Shown: in pieces, positions 15,726-25,728 of the stretch
Numbering within the stretch: position 1 is the stretch's first letter
Layout: every line of letters starts with the position of its first letter
Assembly (NCBI RefSeq): GCF_000708265.2
Contig: NZ_JCKI01000006.1
Location: forward strand, 248,001 to 312,000
Reading direction: 5' to 3'
Origin: Pedobacter sp. R20-19
GTDB taxonomy: Bacteria; Bacteroidota; Bacteroidia; Sphingobacteriales; Sphingobacteriaceae
Length of the DNA: 64,000 bases
Program-made: the position numbers and the translations under genes
Notes under the pieces: generated by a model
What the model was told of the DNA's origin: nothing
Databases searched by the model: none
What the model saw: only the letters and a program-made list of their open reading frames with translations

Positions 15726-17810
15726 ATGAACAGCTTTTTTGCCGGTACTTCTATTCTATATTTTCTAGGTTGTGTGGCGCTGGCTGTTCTATATGCCTGG
15801 TTGCTTTATCAAGGAGATAAAAACCTTAGTAAAAAAATGCGTTATTGCCTTGCTGTACTTAGGATTATAGGAGTAACCGCTATTGCCTGGCTTTTATTTG
15901 CACCACTCATTAAAACCCTTAATTATACTTTAGATAAACCTATAATCATCATTGGGCAAGATAATTCCCTTTCAATTGGTCAGATAAAAGCAGCTGGTTT
16001 TGATCAAAAAAGCTACGAAAAGCATTTGAAAAATTTGCAGGATAAACTTTCTGATCAATATGAAGTAAAAACCTACCACTTTTCTGATAGCGTAAAAGAG
16101 GGGCTGGATTTCAAAAATCAGGGCAAACTCACTGATGCAGCAAGTTTCTTTCAGAAAATCAAGAATGAATATGCCAACAGAAATGTTGGCGCTATTGTAT
16201 TGGCTACAGATGGAATTTTTAATCACGGCGAAAATCCCTTATATCGTATTAATCAAATTAATGCACCCGTTTACACTATTGCTCTAGGCGATAGCATTCC
16301 CAAACGCGATGTATTGATCTCAAATATAAACTATAACAATATTGTTTATTTAGATGACGATTTTACCATTGAAGTTCAGGTACAGGCATTTCAGAGTGAA
16401 GGAGAAAATACGATATTAAGTGTTAGCCAAAATGGGTCAAAGATTCAACAGCTAAATGTTGCTATCAATGGAAATTCTTTTGTGAAAACGATTCCGGTTA
16501 AAATTCATGCTGGCAAAATTGGTGTACAAAAATATACTATTCAATTAGGGGTTTTATCAAATGAAATCACGACTAAAAATAATACACAAACCTTTTATGT
16601 AGAAGTGATTGATGGCCGCCAAAAAGTATTGCTCGCCGCTGTTGCACCACATCCGGATTTGGGGGTTATCAAAGAAGCAATAGCACAAAATAAGCATTAT
16701 GATGCTAAACTGGGTTTGGCCGATGATCTAAATACCGTCGACCCATCAAAATTTGATTTGATCGTTTTATATCAATTACCAGATGCACAAAACATTTCGG
16801 TAAACTTCTTAGAAAAGTTAAAATCGGTTAAAAAACCCATATGGTATATTCTAGGGGCAAATAGTGGTATTAGTTCTTTTAACAAAATTCAGAATCAGGT
16901 AAATTTGAGCTCTTCTAATGGCCAGGTTCAGGAAATCTATCCTACTTTAGTAAAAGATTTTACCAGTTTTAATTTAAATGAGGCAGATAGGCAGATATTT
17001 GCAGCATTTGATCCGTTGCTTTCGCTTTTTGGGCGATTGACTGTAAATGCTAATGTTGCATCAGTTTTGAACCAGCGTATAGGGCAAATCAATACACAGC
17101 AGCCATTATGGTTCTTTACTAATGATAATGGATTAAAGGCAGGTTATTTGATGGGGGAGGGCTTATGGCGATGGAAACTTTCGGAAGCTAAGAATGAGGT
17201 CAATACATCTGGCTTAAGTGACCTTATTTCTAAGACTATTCAGTACCTCTCCGTAAAAGATGATAAGCGAAGATTTAAAGTCTTTACATCCAAGTCTGCT
17301 TATGATGAAAATGAAACCATTCAATTTAATGCTACCCTTTATAATGATAGTTATCAGGCCGTTAACGATCCGGAAGTAACTTTGCAAGTCAAAAATGAAG
17401 CTGGGAAAATCTTCAATTATACTTTTTCAAAAACAGAAAATGCCTATCAACTGGATGCCGGAACAATGCCAGCAGGTAACTATTCCTATTTATCCAGTAC
17501 ATCTATGGGCGGAAAACGGTTTGTGGCCTCAGGAAGTTTTTATATCAACGCCGTAATTGCAGAATATCAACAAACTACAGCAAATCACCAATTGCTTAAT
17601 ACAATCTCTAAACAAAGCAACGGCAAACTTTTTATGCCTGCAGATTTATTGAAGATAGCAGATGAAATTCTTAAAAATGAAAACATCAAAACTATTAGCT
17701 ATGAAGATCGTAAATATGATGAACTGATTAATATGAAATGGTTGTTTGCCCTGATTTTGGCAATGTTGAGTATGGAGTGGTTCTTAAGAAAAAGAAATGG
17801 AGCGCTATAA
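15726..17810 (+). CDS. Membrane-anchored VWA-like domain protein (Bacteroidota family of unknown function)
   Basis: A 694-residue protein with two N-terminal membrane helices (about 5-28 and 38-62), a large extracytoplasmic part and a C-terminal helix (about 674-690) ending in WFLRKRNGAL. After the second helix comes IIIIGQDNSLSIG, a DxSxS metal-site motif, and later GAIVLATDGIFNHGENP, so the first domain is a von Willebrand A fold. Beta-sandwich-like segments follow, and a Rossmann-like strand (DLIVLYQLPDA) lies near residue 350. The same architecture is common in Bacteroidota but has no assigned role. Its last 14 bases overlap the next gene, which indicates translational coupling. Confidence 0.7.
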   Translation: MNSFFAGTSILYFLGCVALAVLYAWLLYQGDKNLSKKMRYCLAVLRIIGVTAIAWLLFAPLIKTLNYTLDKPIIIIGQDNSLSIGQIKAAGFDQKSYEKHLKNLQDKLSDQYEVKTYHFSDSVKEGLDFKNQGKLTDAASFFQKIKNEYANRNVGAIVLATDGIFNHGENPLYRINQINAPVYTIALGDSIPKRDVLISNINYNNIVYLDDDFTIEVQVQAFQSEGENTILSVSQNGSKIQQLNVAINGNSFVKTIPVKIHAGKIGVQKYTIQLGVLSNEITTKNNTQTFYVEVIDGRQKVLLAAVAPHPDLGVIKEAIAQNKHYDAKLGLADDLNTVDPSKFDLIVLYQLPDAQNISVNFLEKLKSVKKPIWYILGANSGISSFNKIQNQVNLSSSNGQVQEIYPTLVKDFTSFNLNEADRQIFAAFDPLLSLFGRLTVNANVASVLNQRIGQINTQQPLWFFTNDNGLKAGYLMGEGLWRWKLSEAKNEVNTSGLSDLISKTIQYLSVKDDKRRFKVFTSKSAYDENETIQFNATLYNDSYQAVNDPEVTLQVKNEAGKIFNYTFSKTENAYQLDAGTMPAGNYSYLSSTSMGGKRFVASGSFYINAVIAEYQQTTANHQLLNTISKQSNGKLFMPADLLKIADEILKNENIKTISYEDRKYDELINMKWLFALILAMLSMEWFLRKRNGAL

Positions 17811-18417
17811 CATTTCTACCTACGAGATTATTGAAGCATTGGGTGCCATTGCTTTTGCGATATCGGGTACTTTTACAGCAATGCAACGCAAACTTGATCC
17901 ATTTGGTGTGCTAATTATTGCATTTGTTACAGCAATTGGAGGCGGTACAGTAAGAGACTTATTAATTGGAGATACTCCTGTGGCTTGGATGCGGGACATG
18001 CAAACCTGTTTAATTATTTTATTTACAGCATTGGCAACCATGTTTTTTAAAACACATGTGCAAAAAATGAAAATCACGCTGTTTTTATTTGATAGTTTAG
18101 GTTTAGGATTATTTACAATTTTGGGATTAGCTAAAGGGATCGCCTTTGGTTTAAACCCTGGGATTTGTATTGCGTTAGGTACAATTACAGGCTGCTTTGG
18201 AGGGATTATCAGAGATACCTTACTTAATACCATCCCACTAGTGTTCAGACGGGAAATTTATGCTACAGCGTGTATAATGGGAGGGATGTTTTACTTCTTA
18301 TTATTAGAAATAAATGTTGGAACTGTGATAGCAAAATTTTTAGCGATAGCCTTTATTTTTGTCATGCGCATTATTGCTGTAAAGTTTAAACTTTCCTTAC
18401 CTAAATTTGAATATTAG
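17797..18417 (+). CDS. TRIC-family (UPF0126) membrane channel
   Basis: A 206-residue membrane protein with about seven hydrophobic segments and the two family repeats marked by GGGTVRDLLIG and FGGIIRDTLLN, plus AFAISGTFTAMQRKLDPFG near the N terminus. Prokaryotic TRIC proteins form homotrimeric cation (K+) channels in the cytoplasmic membrane. The start overlaps the end of the VWA membrane protein by 14 bases, so the two are co-translated; a functional link between them is only suggested by this overlap. Confidence 0.9.
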   Translation: MERYNISTYEIIEALGAIAFAISGTFTAMQRKLDPFGVLIIAFVTAIGGGTVRDLLIGDTPVAWMRDMQTCLIILFTALATMFFKTHVQKMKITLFLFDSLGLGLFTILGLAKGIAFGLNPGICIALGTITGCFGGIIRDTLLNTIPLVFRREIYATACIMGGMFYFLLLEINVGTVIAKFLAIAFIFVMRIIAVKFKLSLPKFEY

Positions 18418-18515
18418 GTTATAAAATAACTAGGGTTTAGGCAATGTCTTGACTACTTATATATCTTATGGCGGTTTACATTTTTACAATAAATTAGATC
18501 TATTGTAGCTGAATA

Positions 18516-18815
18516 TTAATCCTTCTTCTCTTCGCGGATGATTACAAACACATCCTCATTATCTTTTTTCATGAAATACTTTTCACGGGCAAACTTTTCA
18601 GCGGTATTCAAATTGGTATTCAGCTCATTTAAATCTTTTTTAACCTGCGCAGTTTCCTTCTCGAAATACTCTTTTTCCTCCTGCAATTTATTTGCTTGAC
18701 TGCGGTATTCGTATTGCGACATCATATCATTTTTATCGAAAAACAGCATCCACATGGCAAACGCAACCGTTGCAAGGAAATATTTATTGCGGAAAAGGTC
18801 TATTAAACGTTTCAT
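18516..18815 (-). CDS. DivIC/FtsB-type septum formation protein
   Basis: A 99-residue single-pass protein: short cytoplasmic start, one membrane helix (about 12-26), then a coiled coil (QYEYRSQANKLQEEKEYFEKE and on) and the C-terminal FAREKYFMKKDNEDVFVI box typical of FtsB/DivIC. In other bacteria these proteins bridge FtsL and FtsQ/DivIB in the divisome. It lies directly downstream of enolase on the same strand, an arrangement frequent in Bacteroidota, though a terminator and a REP-like repeat separate them. Confidence 0.85.
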   Translation of the reverse strand: MKRLIDLFRNKYFLATVAFAMWMLFFDKNDMMSQYEYRSQANKLQEEKEYFEKETAQVKKDLNELNTNLNTAEKFAREKYFMKKDNEDVFVIIREEKKD

Positions 18816-18828
18816 AGGTTCTCAAAAT

Positions 18829-18888
18829 CGTCATTGCGAGGCACGAAGCAGTCTGCTTAGTAAGAATGCTTCATGTCTCGCAATCACG
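18829..18888. repeat. REP-like inverted repeat (TCATTGCGAGGCACGAAGC family)
   Basis: Left arm starts CGTCATTGCGAGG (18829-18849) and pairs with 18868-18888 at 18 of 21 positions, around an 18-base loop. It is the cleanest copy in the window of an element also seen at 12685 and, decayed, at 11001. Confidence 0.8.
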
Positions 18889-18898
18889 TAAATGTATA

Positions 18899-18936
18899 AA
18901 AAAACATCCGAAGATTTAAAATCTCCGGATGTTTTG
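18899..18936 (-). terminator. Enolase terminator (bidirectional hairpin)
   Basis: AAAACATCCGAAGATTT pairs with AAATCTCCGGATGTTTT with one mismatch and is flanked by A- and T-runs, about 90 bases downstream of the eno stop codon. Confidence 0.8.
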
Positions 18937-18960
18937 CAAATTAGTTTTTCAACTTCTTAA

Positions 18961-19020
18961 CACTCCTCTCTGCCTTAAGGCATCTCTCCTAAAGGAGATA
19001 AAAGAAGTTCCCCCTTAGGG
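18961..19020. repeat. C/G-rich dispersed repeat with TCTCCT-AA-AGGAGA hairpin
   Basis: CTGCCTTAAGGCATCTCTCC and CTAAAGGAGATAAAAG then CCCCCTTAGGG abut the enolase stop codon. It belongs to the same loose family as blocks at 5409, 8519 and 13861. Confidence 0.5.
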
Positions 19021-20340
<1,320 letters not shown>

Positions 20341-20383
20341 TTAATCTGCTTAGTGTATAAAGTACAATTACTAAGCCTAACAT

Positions 20384-20391
20384 CAAAGTTA
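20384..20391 (-). promoter_or_regulatory. Promoter -7 element for eno
   Basis: Minus-strand TAACTTTG fits TAnnTTTG; no well-spaced TTG was found. Confidence 0.5.
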
Positions 20392-20518
20392 GTATAATTT
20401 TTTAAATAAATAAAGCGTTTTCGGGCGTAATGTTACTATCATTATAAAGCCTAATGATCTGTTAATTTTAATTTAATATAGAAGGTTTGTAATGAGCTAC
20501 CATTCATTAATAGTCTAA

Positions 20519-21325
20519 TTATGGTGTAATAAAATTATAGAATGATGGAAATTCCCGGTGCCAAAACCATTCTGTATGTTTTCCGTCCTCACACTCATAA
20601 AAAACAATTTTTTTATTGCATCCATCAGGATTTAAGATTGAGTATATCTTTTCTACATTGTTTACCATTTCTGTTCCTTCTTTATCTCCGGCAACTAAAA
20701 AGATCTTATTGCTTTTTAAACCTGCTAAACGATCAGTAATATCTTTATAAATTTCTGGTGCCAGCCAAAATGCGGGACTAAATATCCCTGCTGAACCAAA
20801 AATATCAGGGTATTCTGCAATTGCATACATAGAAATCAACCCACCTAATGAACTTCCGGCGATTGCTGTGTTACCAGCATCGGTTAGTGTTTGGTATTGC
20901 TGATTTATAAATGGCATAAGTGTTTCCACCAGAAACTGGATATATGCTTTTCCCTCACCTTTACCATATTTACTATCATAAGGATTATATTCTTTCAATC
21001 GGTCGGCTTCACCATGATCGATGCCCACAATAATCATTTCGTGAGCACCTTCCCGGATTAAATTATCTACAATCGTATCAACTGCCCATTCGTCATTTCG
21101 TGCGGGTGTAGCATGAAATAAGTGTTGCCCATCTTGCATGTAAAGAACAGGATATTTCTTAGTGGAGTTTTTATAGCTTTTTGGCAGATAAATCCAAATC
21201 TTTCGATGCTTATTCAGTTGAGGCATGTAAAATGCAGAATCTACCATATGCACATGGTCTCCAAACTGGTAATCCGGTTTCTCTTCTTTAAGGTGATCGA
21301 TCCAGTTTTCAATTCTTACATCCAT
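20519..21325 (-). CDS. Alpha/beta-hydrolase, Fes/IroE-type esterase family
   Basis: A 268-residue protein without a signal peptide. The alpha/beta-hydrolase fold is shown by RKIWIYLPKSYKN...KYPVLYMQDGQHLF, the nucleophile elbow IAGSSLGGLISMY, the acid-bearing FLVAGDKEGTEM and the His in DGKHTEWFWHREF. This is the esterase D / IroE-like group, which includes ferric-enterobactin esterases, feruloyl esterases and S-formylglutathione hydrolases. With no iron-uptake or glycan genes beside it, the substrate is not assigned. It has the region between eno and a small unknown gene to itself. Confidence 0.8.
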   Translation of the reverse strand: MDVRIENWIDHLKEEKPDYQFGDHVHMVDSAFYMPQLNKHRKIWIYLPKSYKNSTKKYPVLYMQDGQHLFHATPARNDEWAVDTIVDNLIREGAHEMIIVGIDHGEADRLKEYNPYDSKYGKGEGKAYIQFLVETLMPFINQQYQTLTDAGNTAIAGSSLGGLISMYAIAEYPDIFGSAGIFSPAFWLAPEIYKDITDRLAGLKSNKIFLVAGDKEGTEMVNNVEKIYSILNPDGCNKKIVFYECEDGKHTEWFWHREFPSFYNFITP

Positions 21326-21463
21326 GTCAGATCAACATTTTTAACCAGAATTAGGTTTTACGATGAATTTATTTTGTAAAAACTTTATATTGTTTTTGAC
21401 CAGTTGTATCAAAACATTAATGTTTATTGATCGAACGGTTGAAATTAAAATGAAATATAGATA

Positions 21464-21823
21464 TTAAATATTGGCGAATACAAAATTCAGTCTGTTCAGC
21501 TCAGTTTTGATTTGGTTCATCCCAATTAAACCTCCGGAAATACCACTTGATTGCTGAAATACATTTACGGTAAGTTCATTTTCAGTATTTGGAGTCATTG
21601 TTAAACTAAATTTATAATACTTTACGAAGGCACCTAATAAAAGTCTTGCAGTGCGGTTACCCTTTTCTAAAATCAAATTTCCAAATTGTTGATCAATGAC
21701 TTTGTATCCTTGCATCTCAAAGATATCTGTAATTTTTTTAGTCATCTCAGGTATAGTAATGTCTTTGTATAAATTAGAAATTAGTCCATCAACGGTTTGA
21801 ATGTTTTTGACAAAGTGTAGCAT
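21464..21823 (-). CDS. Small protein of unknown function
   Basis: A 119-residue protein that I do not recognise. It lacks a signal peptide and membrane helices, and has a mixed alpha/beta composition (VDGLISNLYKDITIPEMTKK then YKVIDQQFGNLILEKG) with a Gly-rich turn SGISGGLIG near the C terminus. Codon use and composition match its neighbours, and it is well separated from them, so it is probably a real gene. It lies 22 bases downstream of the dacB-like start region on the same strand; dacB is upstream, so co-transcription is possible. Confidence 0.55.
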   Translation of the reverse strand: MLHFVKNIQTVDGLISNLYKDITIPEMTKKITDIFEMQGYKVIDQQFGNLILEKGNRTARLLLGAFVKYYKFSLTMTPNTENELTVNVFQQSSGISGGLIGMNQIKTELNRLNFVFANI

Positions 21824-21845
21824 AACGTTTAGTTTTAAGGTTAAT

Positions 21846-23252
21846 TTATTTTAGTTCATCCAGTACTTTGAATAATTTTTTATTGATTCCACTTCCGCTG
21901 TAATTATTAATATTGATTACGATCACATATTTATTTCCAGCAGCGTCAGTGTGGTATCCGGCAAATGCCGAAATATCATTTATAGTGCCACTTTTTATTC
22001 TCATTCCATTATATTCGGGCAAAGCTTTATAAAAATCTGGAAACCAGTTTTCATTTTGAATCTTGAACAATATATTGGCCATAGTAGCGGTTGTGATTCT
22101 ATTTCCCGGAGAAAGTCCGCTGCCATCAATAATATTCAACGCCGATTGATCAATGCCTTTAGCGGTCCAAAAATTAATTTCTGTTTCTGCCCCTTTATTA
22201 GTGGTTGCAGGTTTGCCAGATTTTAAAGCAATAGTTTTTAGTAAAGTTTCCCCATAGAGATTAATACTTTTCTTTAAAAACCAATAGGTCATTTCGCTCA
22301 AGGTGGGTGAAGTAACTGTACTGATCTTTTGCGTAACTGTTGGAACGGATTGTTTATTCAGTTTCAGTAATCTGGCTGTAGTGGCTTCCTGTGTAATTTG
22401 AATGCCTAATCTTTTTAAAGTGTCCTGTAAGCGGTAAGCACAATCAAAAGCCGGATCGGGCAGGGCTACCGAAATACCTGGTTTTCCAATTCCCATACCC
22501 CAGGTACCACGTAAATAAGCAATGTTTGAATAGGGTGGAAGGAAGGCATAACTTCTATCTCCACTACCCGCTGAGCCAGTTTTTAATTCATTTTCAATTT
22601 GAATATATGGTGTAGGCGGAACTGTTTTTGTTATTTGCACTGCTGTCGCTGTACTTGATCCAGGACGCAATTGTATATCGAACTGGTTCTCTCTCCATGC
22701 TAATCCGGATGTTCCGGCACCATAATAATTGCCAATATCTTGCCATACCCAACCTTCGGGTGTAGTTTGTGTGCCAAATATTTGATCATCACCTATAATT
22801 GAGCCTTCAATTTTCTTAATTCCCGCAGATTTTATTGCCTCCACCCATTTAGTTAAAACGCTATGCTCACTATTTTGATATCGTGATGAACCAAGTGTAG
22901 GATCGCCACTACCCGTAATGATGATATGGCCTTTTAAAGTTCCTGCTGGTCTAATTTCACCAGAATAGGCTAATGTAGTTTGAAACTGAAAATCTTTACC
23001 TAAGATACTGAAAGCAGTTGCAGCAGTAATGGTTTTTAAAGTTGATGCTGTCGCCAGGCCTATCTGTTCATTTCTGGCGAACAGTATTTTTCCGGTACGT
23101 GCATCTAAAACACAAACGGATGTTATGGCATGTTTGGTCTGCTCGTCGCCCAGTAAAACATTAAATGCTTTTTCCAGATTTTGGATTCTATTCTGAGCAA
23201 AGCAGTTGATGTAAAATAGGGTGTAAAAAAGGATGATTAAAGACTTTTTCAT
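21846..23252 (-). CDS. dacB: D-alanyl-D-alanine carboxypeptidase/endopeptidase (PBP4, peptidase S13)
   Basis: A 468-residue periplasmic penicillin-binding protein with a signal peptide (residues 1-19, INCFAQ). The three catalytic motifs are present: SxxK as STLK in LATASTLKTITAA, the second motif in IDGSGLSPGNRI, and KSGT in RIKSGTINDISAFAG. Between motifs one and two is the extra domain insertion typical of S13 enzymes. It trims D-Ala from, or cuts cross-links in, peptidoglycan. The gene is followed on the same strand by a small unknown gene and preceded by a DUF4143 ATPase with a 20-base gap. Confidence 0.9.
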   Translation of the reverse strand: MKKSLIILFYTLFYINCFAQNRIQNLEKAFNVLLGDEQTKHAITSVCVLDARTGKILFARNEQIGLATASTLKTITAATAFSILGKDFQFQTTLAYSGEIRPAGTLKGHIIITGSGDPTLGSSRYQNSEHSVLTKWVEAIKSAGIKKIEGSIIGDDQIFGTQTTPEGWVWQDIGNYYGAGTSGLAWRENQFDIQLRPGSSTATAVQITKTVPPTPYIQIENELKTGSAGSGDRSYAFLPPYSNIAYLRGTWGMGIGKPGISVALPDPAFDCAYRLQDTLKRLGIQITQEATTARLLKLNKQSVPTVTQKISTVTSPTLSEMTYWFLKKSINLYGETLLKTIALKSGKPATTNKGAETEINFWTAKGIDQSALNIIDGSGLSPGNRITTATMANILFKIQNENWFPDFYKALPEYNGMRIKSGTINDISAFAGYHTDAAGNKYVIVININNYSGSGINKKLFKVLDELK

Positions 23253-23272
23253 ATGAATATAGCTTAAAGCTG

Positions 23273-24397
23273 CTAAACCAATAAATCGGTATAATTTTTT
23301 TTATTAATAACCTTGGTTTGTACGTTTTGATAAACATTGGTAAATGTTGTCGGGAATTTAACTTTCTTGTTTTCGTTCCATTTAATTTCGTATGCCTTTA
23401 AATTTCCTTCGAATTCCTTTATCAAATCTATTTCTTGCTGCTGGAAACTTCTCCAGAAGAAATGTTTGGCATGTTTAATTTGATTACTATTGGCTTTTAT
23501 AAATTCAGATACCATATAATTTTCGAAAAGTTGCCCGGTATCTTGACGTAAACTCAGCGGACTAAAATTCTGGATTACGGCATTGCGTATGCCATTGTCG
23601 TAGAAATAGATCTTTTTTCCCTTTTTTACCTCATTTCTGAGGTTTTTGCTATAGGCACCCAGTCTGAATACCACAAAACATTGTTCAAGTAAATCTATAT
23701 ATCGTTCAACGGTGAGCTTATCGGCTTCTATCATTTGTCCAAGTTCATTATATGAGATCTCGTTTCCAATCTGCAGCGCCAGCGCCTGTACTAACTTTTC
23801 CAATTGAACTGGTTTTCTGATGCCTGATAGCGCTAGTATATCTTTAAATAGGTAGCTGTTTGTTAGATTTAATAAAAGTTCCTTTTCTTCACCCGGATAG
23901 TTTATTGCATCTGGGTAGCTACCAAAAATTAATCTTTTCTCTAATGATTGTTCTTCAGTAAGGATATTGGTATGTTTTACAAGTTCTGCAACAGAAAAAG
24001 GAAAAAGATGGTACTCGAATTTTCTACCTGTTAAACTTTCCTTTGTACCAGCTGCTAAATCTAAGGATGAAGAACCCGTAACTAAAAGTTGTACTTCAGG
24101 AAAGTTATCTACAATAAGCTTTAATGTTAAACCAATATTTGTAACCCTTTGTGCTTCATCAATTAACAGGATTTTATGCGTTCCAATTATAGATTTTAAA
24201 CGTTCAATACTGATATCTTCCAGTGTTATACGCACATTAGATTCATCACAATTAAGAAAAACGAAAGATTGTTCTTTTTTCTTAGCCAGTTTTTTTAGCA
24301 TAGTTGTTTTACCTACCTGCCTGGCGCCGGTAATGATGATTGCCTTTCCCTTAAAAAATTTAGATTCAATGTAACTTTCTAATGCTCTTTCAATCAT
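23273..24397 (-). CDS. AAA ATPase with DUF4143 C-terminal domain
   Basis: A 374-residue cytoplasmic protein with an AAA_14 P-loop ATPase (Walker A GARQVGKTTM, Walker B ILLIDEAQ, sensor-like LLVTGSSSLDL) and a C-terminal DUF4143 domain whose core ...FFWRSFQQQEIDLIKEFEGNLKAYEIKW has the D/E-x-D-x(n)-E-x-K arrangement of restriction-endonuclease-like folds. Such proteins are scattered, often in several copies per genome, and their role is unknown. The 80-base repeat block just upstream of its start (24439-24518) is AT-rich and unlike neighbouring spacers, which suggests autoregulation or recent acquisition. Confidence 0.85.
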   Translation of the reverse strand: MIERALESYIESKFFKGKAIIITGARQVGKTTMLKKLAKKKEQSFVFLNCDESNVRITLEDISIERLKSIIGTHKILLIDEAQRVTNIGLTLKLIVDNFPEVQLLVTGSSSLDLAAGTKESLTGRKFEYHLFPFSVAELVKHTNILTEEQSLEKRLIFGSYPDAINYPGEEKELLLNLTNSYLFKDILALSGIRKPVQLEKLVQALALQIGNEISYNELGQMIEADKLTVERYIDLLEQCFVVFRLGAYSKNLRNEVKKGKKIYFYDNGIRNAVIQNFSPLSLRQDTGQLFENYMVSEFIKANSNQIKHAKHFFWRSFQQQEIDLIKEFEGNLKAYEIKWNENKKVKFPTTFTNVYQNVQTKVINKKNYTDLLV

Positions 24398-24438
24398 ATC
24401 TTTATAACTCCATCTCTAACAAATATAACTAATTTATA

Positions 24439-24518
24439 TATAATTTGAATATCGTAATCACTAAATTATTTATAATTTGAATATTGTAATCACCAAATTA
24501 TATATAATTTAGTGATTA
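24439..24518. repeat. Iteron-like repeats upstream of the DUF4143 gene
   Basis: A 30-base unit beginning TATAATTTGAATAT occurs at 24439-24468 and 24471-24500 with two differences (period 32), followed by a partial inverted third copy. The core TAATCACTAAATTA is at 24455-24468, again with one change at 24487-24500, and inverted at 24505-24518, so the last two copies form a palindrome around TATA. It lies 42-121 bases before the minus-strand ATG at 24397. Confidence 0.8.
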
Positions 24519-24635
24519 GTATTTTTAATTCTTCCGTAGAAATATCTAAACCTCTTGTTAAAATTTCATCAAATACAACCACATAAATAACATGGAATAG
24601 ATTATGATGATAGTAATATTTTATTATGGAGCAAG

Positions 24636-24668
24636 CATAAAAAAGCCCGTGTTTGTGGCACGGGCTTA
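24636..24668 (-). terminator. asd terminator
   Basis: Perfect stem AAGCCCGTG (24643-24651) / CACGGGCTT (24659-24667); read on the minus strand it is followed by a run of T residues. Confidence 0.85.
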
Positions 24669-24688
24669 AGTTTTATCTTTATAAAAAA

Positions 24689-25678
24689 TTAAACTAATTC
24701 TTTCCGAATCAAGTATTCTGCTATCTGAACAGCATTAGTTGCTGCACCTTTACGTAAGTTATCGGCAACAATCCAAAGGTTTAAAGCTTTAGGTGCTGAT
24801 TCATCTCTGCGAATACGACCAACAAAAACTTCATCTTTTTCATGAGCATCCTTAGGCATTGGATATTTTAAATTCGCAACATCATCAACAACAATGATAC
24901 CTGGCGATTTTTCTAAAATACTGCGTACTTCAGCTAAATCAAAGTCATTTTCAAATTCGATATTTACAGATTCAGAGTGGCCACCCATTACCGGAATACG
25001 AACTGTAGTCGCAGTAACTTTAATACTGTCATCACTCATGATCTTATTGGTTTCTTTAACCATTTTCATTTCTTCTTTGGTATATCCATTTTCCATGAAA
25101 ACATCAATATGTGGAAGAACATTTAAGTCAATTTCATATGGATAGGCTTTTGGTCCATCAATACCTTTACGCTCATTCATTAATTGCTCAACCGCTTTAA
25201 CACCTGTTCCGGTAACGGATTGGTAAGTAGAAACCACTACACGTTTAATTTTATATTTATCGTGTAAAGGTTTTAAAACCACAACCATTTGAATGGTAGA
25301 GCAGTTTGGGTTAGCAATAATTTTATTATCAATAGAAAGTTCATGTGCATTTACTTCCGGTACAATTAATTTAATCGCCGGATCCATTCTCCAGGCTGAT
25401 GAATTATCAATCACAGTTGTTCCAGCTTCTTTGAAACGTGGTGCATGCTCTAAGGATGTATTTCCACCAGCAGAAAACAAGGCAATATCTGGTCTCATGC
25501 CAATTGCAGTATCCATGCTAACGATTGGGAACTTCTTACCCTTAAAAGTAATTTCCTTACCAACGCTCTTTTCTGATGCTACGGGAATTAACTCTGTTAA
25601 AGGGAAATTTCTTTCCTCCAATACTTTTAACATTACGGTTCCAACCAATCCGGTTGCACCTACAACTGCTACTTTCAT
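24689..25678 (-). CDS. asd: Aspartate-semialdehyde dehydrogenase
   Basis: Asd reduces aspartyl phosphate to aspartate semialdehyde with NADPH, on the route to lysine, diaminopimelate, methionine and threonine. The 329-residue protein starts with the NADP-binding VAVVGATGLVGTVMLKVL, has the SAGGNTSLEHA loop, the nucleophile Cys in NPNCSTIQM, the general-base region in VRIPVMGGHSESVNIEF, and the conserved C-terminal LRKGAATNAVQIAE. No pathway gene lies beside it; it is divergent from a lamin-tail-domain protein 50 bases away. Confidence 0.96.
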   Translation of the reverse strand: MKVAVVGATGLVGTVMLKVLEERNFPLTELIPVASEKSVGKEITFKGKKFPIVSMDTAIGMRPDIALFSAGGNTSLEHAPRFKEAGTTVIDNSSAWRMDPAIKLIVPEVNAHELSIDNKIIANPNCSTIQMVVVLKPLHDKYKIKRVVVSTYQSVTGTGVKAVEQLMNERKGIDGPKAYPYEIDLNVLPHIDVFMENGYTKEEMKMVKETNKIMSDDSIKVTATTVRIPVMGGHSESVNIEFENDFDLAEVRSILEKSPGIIVVDDVANLKYPMPKDAHEKDEVFVGRIRRDESAPKALNLWIVADNLRKGAATNAVQIAEYLIRKELV

Positions 25679-25728
25679 TTTAAATTTTTAATTATTATAT
25701 TTATTAAACATTTGATATAAGTCCAAAT

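Noticed and set aside
17820..18233. 137-codon frame antisense to the TRIC gene
   Set aside because: Shadow of a well-supported membrane-channel gene; no independent start signal or family features.
24439..24518. CRISPR-like array (30-base repeats)
   Set aside because: The gap between units is only two bases, so there are no spacers, and no cas genes are nearby; these are iteron-like repeats.
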